Below are positions 63,843 through 64,000 of a stretch of DNA of 64,000 nucleotides, in pieces. The notes under the pieces were generated by a model that saw only the letters and a list, made by a program, of their open reading frames with translations, had not been told where the DNA came from and ran no database searches. How positions within the stretch are numbered: the stretch's first letter is position 1; each line of letters begins with the position of its first letter. The translations under genes were made by a program, and so were the position numbers. This DNA comes from Pteria penguin (taxonomy: Eukaryota > Mollusca > Bivalvia > Pterioida > Pteriidae). Where the stretch lies: assembly GCA_035048485.1 (NCBI GenBank), contig CM068590.1:1736001-1800000 (forward strand), written 5' to 3'.

Positions 63843-64000
63843 CGTATTGCATAAGTTTATCGAGTTTTAGTATTCCGTATAATATCAAAAAGTCTGTTAT
63901 CCGTAAATTATATTGAGATATATATTTGTCTAGGCGCTTGTTCTGTCGACCTGTACAGCCTGGACCTTTTGGTTGTTGATTGCTGTTGTATTAACAGGGT
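63843..64000. other. Host flank right of the Polinton
   Basis: Begins with the right target duplication CGTATT (63843-63848). Nothing else recognised. Confidence 0.7.

Overview
This window looks like invertebrate nuclear DNA, most likely from a bivalve mollusc and possibly a clam. It is AT-rich, its genes have many introns, and minisatellites and transposons are dense. The tRNA-derived SINE copies resemble the molluscan RUDI/V-SINE type. Penelope-like retroelements with in-frame UGA codons have been reported from clams. The species call is inference.

Layout. 413-557 (+) is the last exon of NADPH-cytochrome P450 reductase. 8498-39060 (+) is a complete 13-exon gene for the mitochondrial replicative helicase Twinkle. 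Every splice phase agrees and the exons sum to 988 codons. Its introns are packed with SINEs, terminal-inverted-repeat transposons and minisatellites. Three introns carry tandem copies of the gene's own splice junctions. One intron (24803 to about 27505) holds a Naiad-type Penelope-like element. Its reverse transcriptase frame is interrupted only by UGA codons and is followed by a hairpin with every hallmark of a eukaryotic form-2 SECIS element, so it probably encodes a selenoprotein. 39061-47250 is minisatellite and dispersed-repeat DNA. 47319-48224 (-) is an NHL-repeat gene or gene fragment. 49985-50452 is a dead LINE fragment.

52265-63842 is a complete Polinton/Maverick-like insertion of 11,578 bp. 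It has long terminal inverted repeats with AG...CT ends and a perfect 6-bp target duplication (CGTATT). Read on the minus strand from the right end, it carries a tandem PC4-like coactivator gene, a small membrane protein, a packaging-ATPase remnant, a clear TBP-like (TATA-binding protein) gene, a membrane-anchored ORF, a cysteine-rich zinc protein, an integrase remnant and a capsid-type fragment. No DNA polymerase B or major capsid gene is visible, so the copy is non-autonomous. It has been hit by a hAT, a Kolobok-like THAP element, a Naiad 3' end and a SINE. TBP-like plus PC4-like genes, a repeated TATA-containing motif between genes and palindromic iterons in the inverted repeats suggest that the element brought its own Pol II-type transcription control. 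That coordination is inference.

The two most notable systems are the UGA/SECIS Naiad in the Twinkle intron and the Polinton with its own TBP and PC4 genes.
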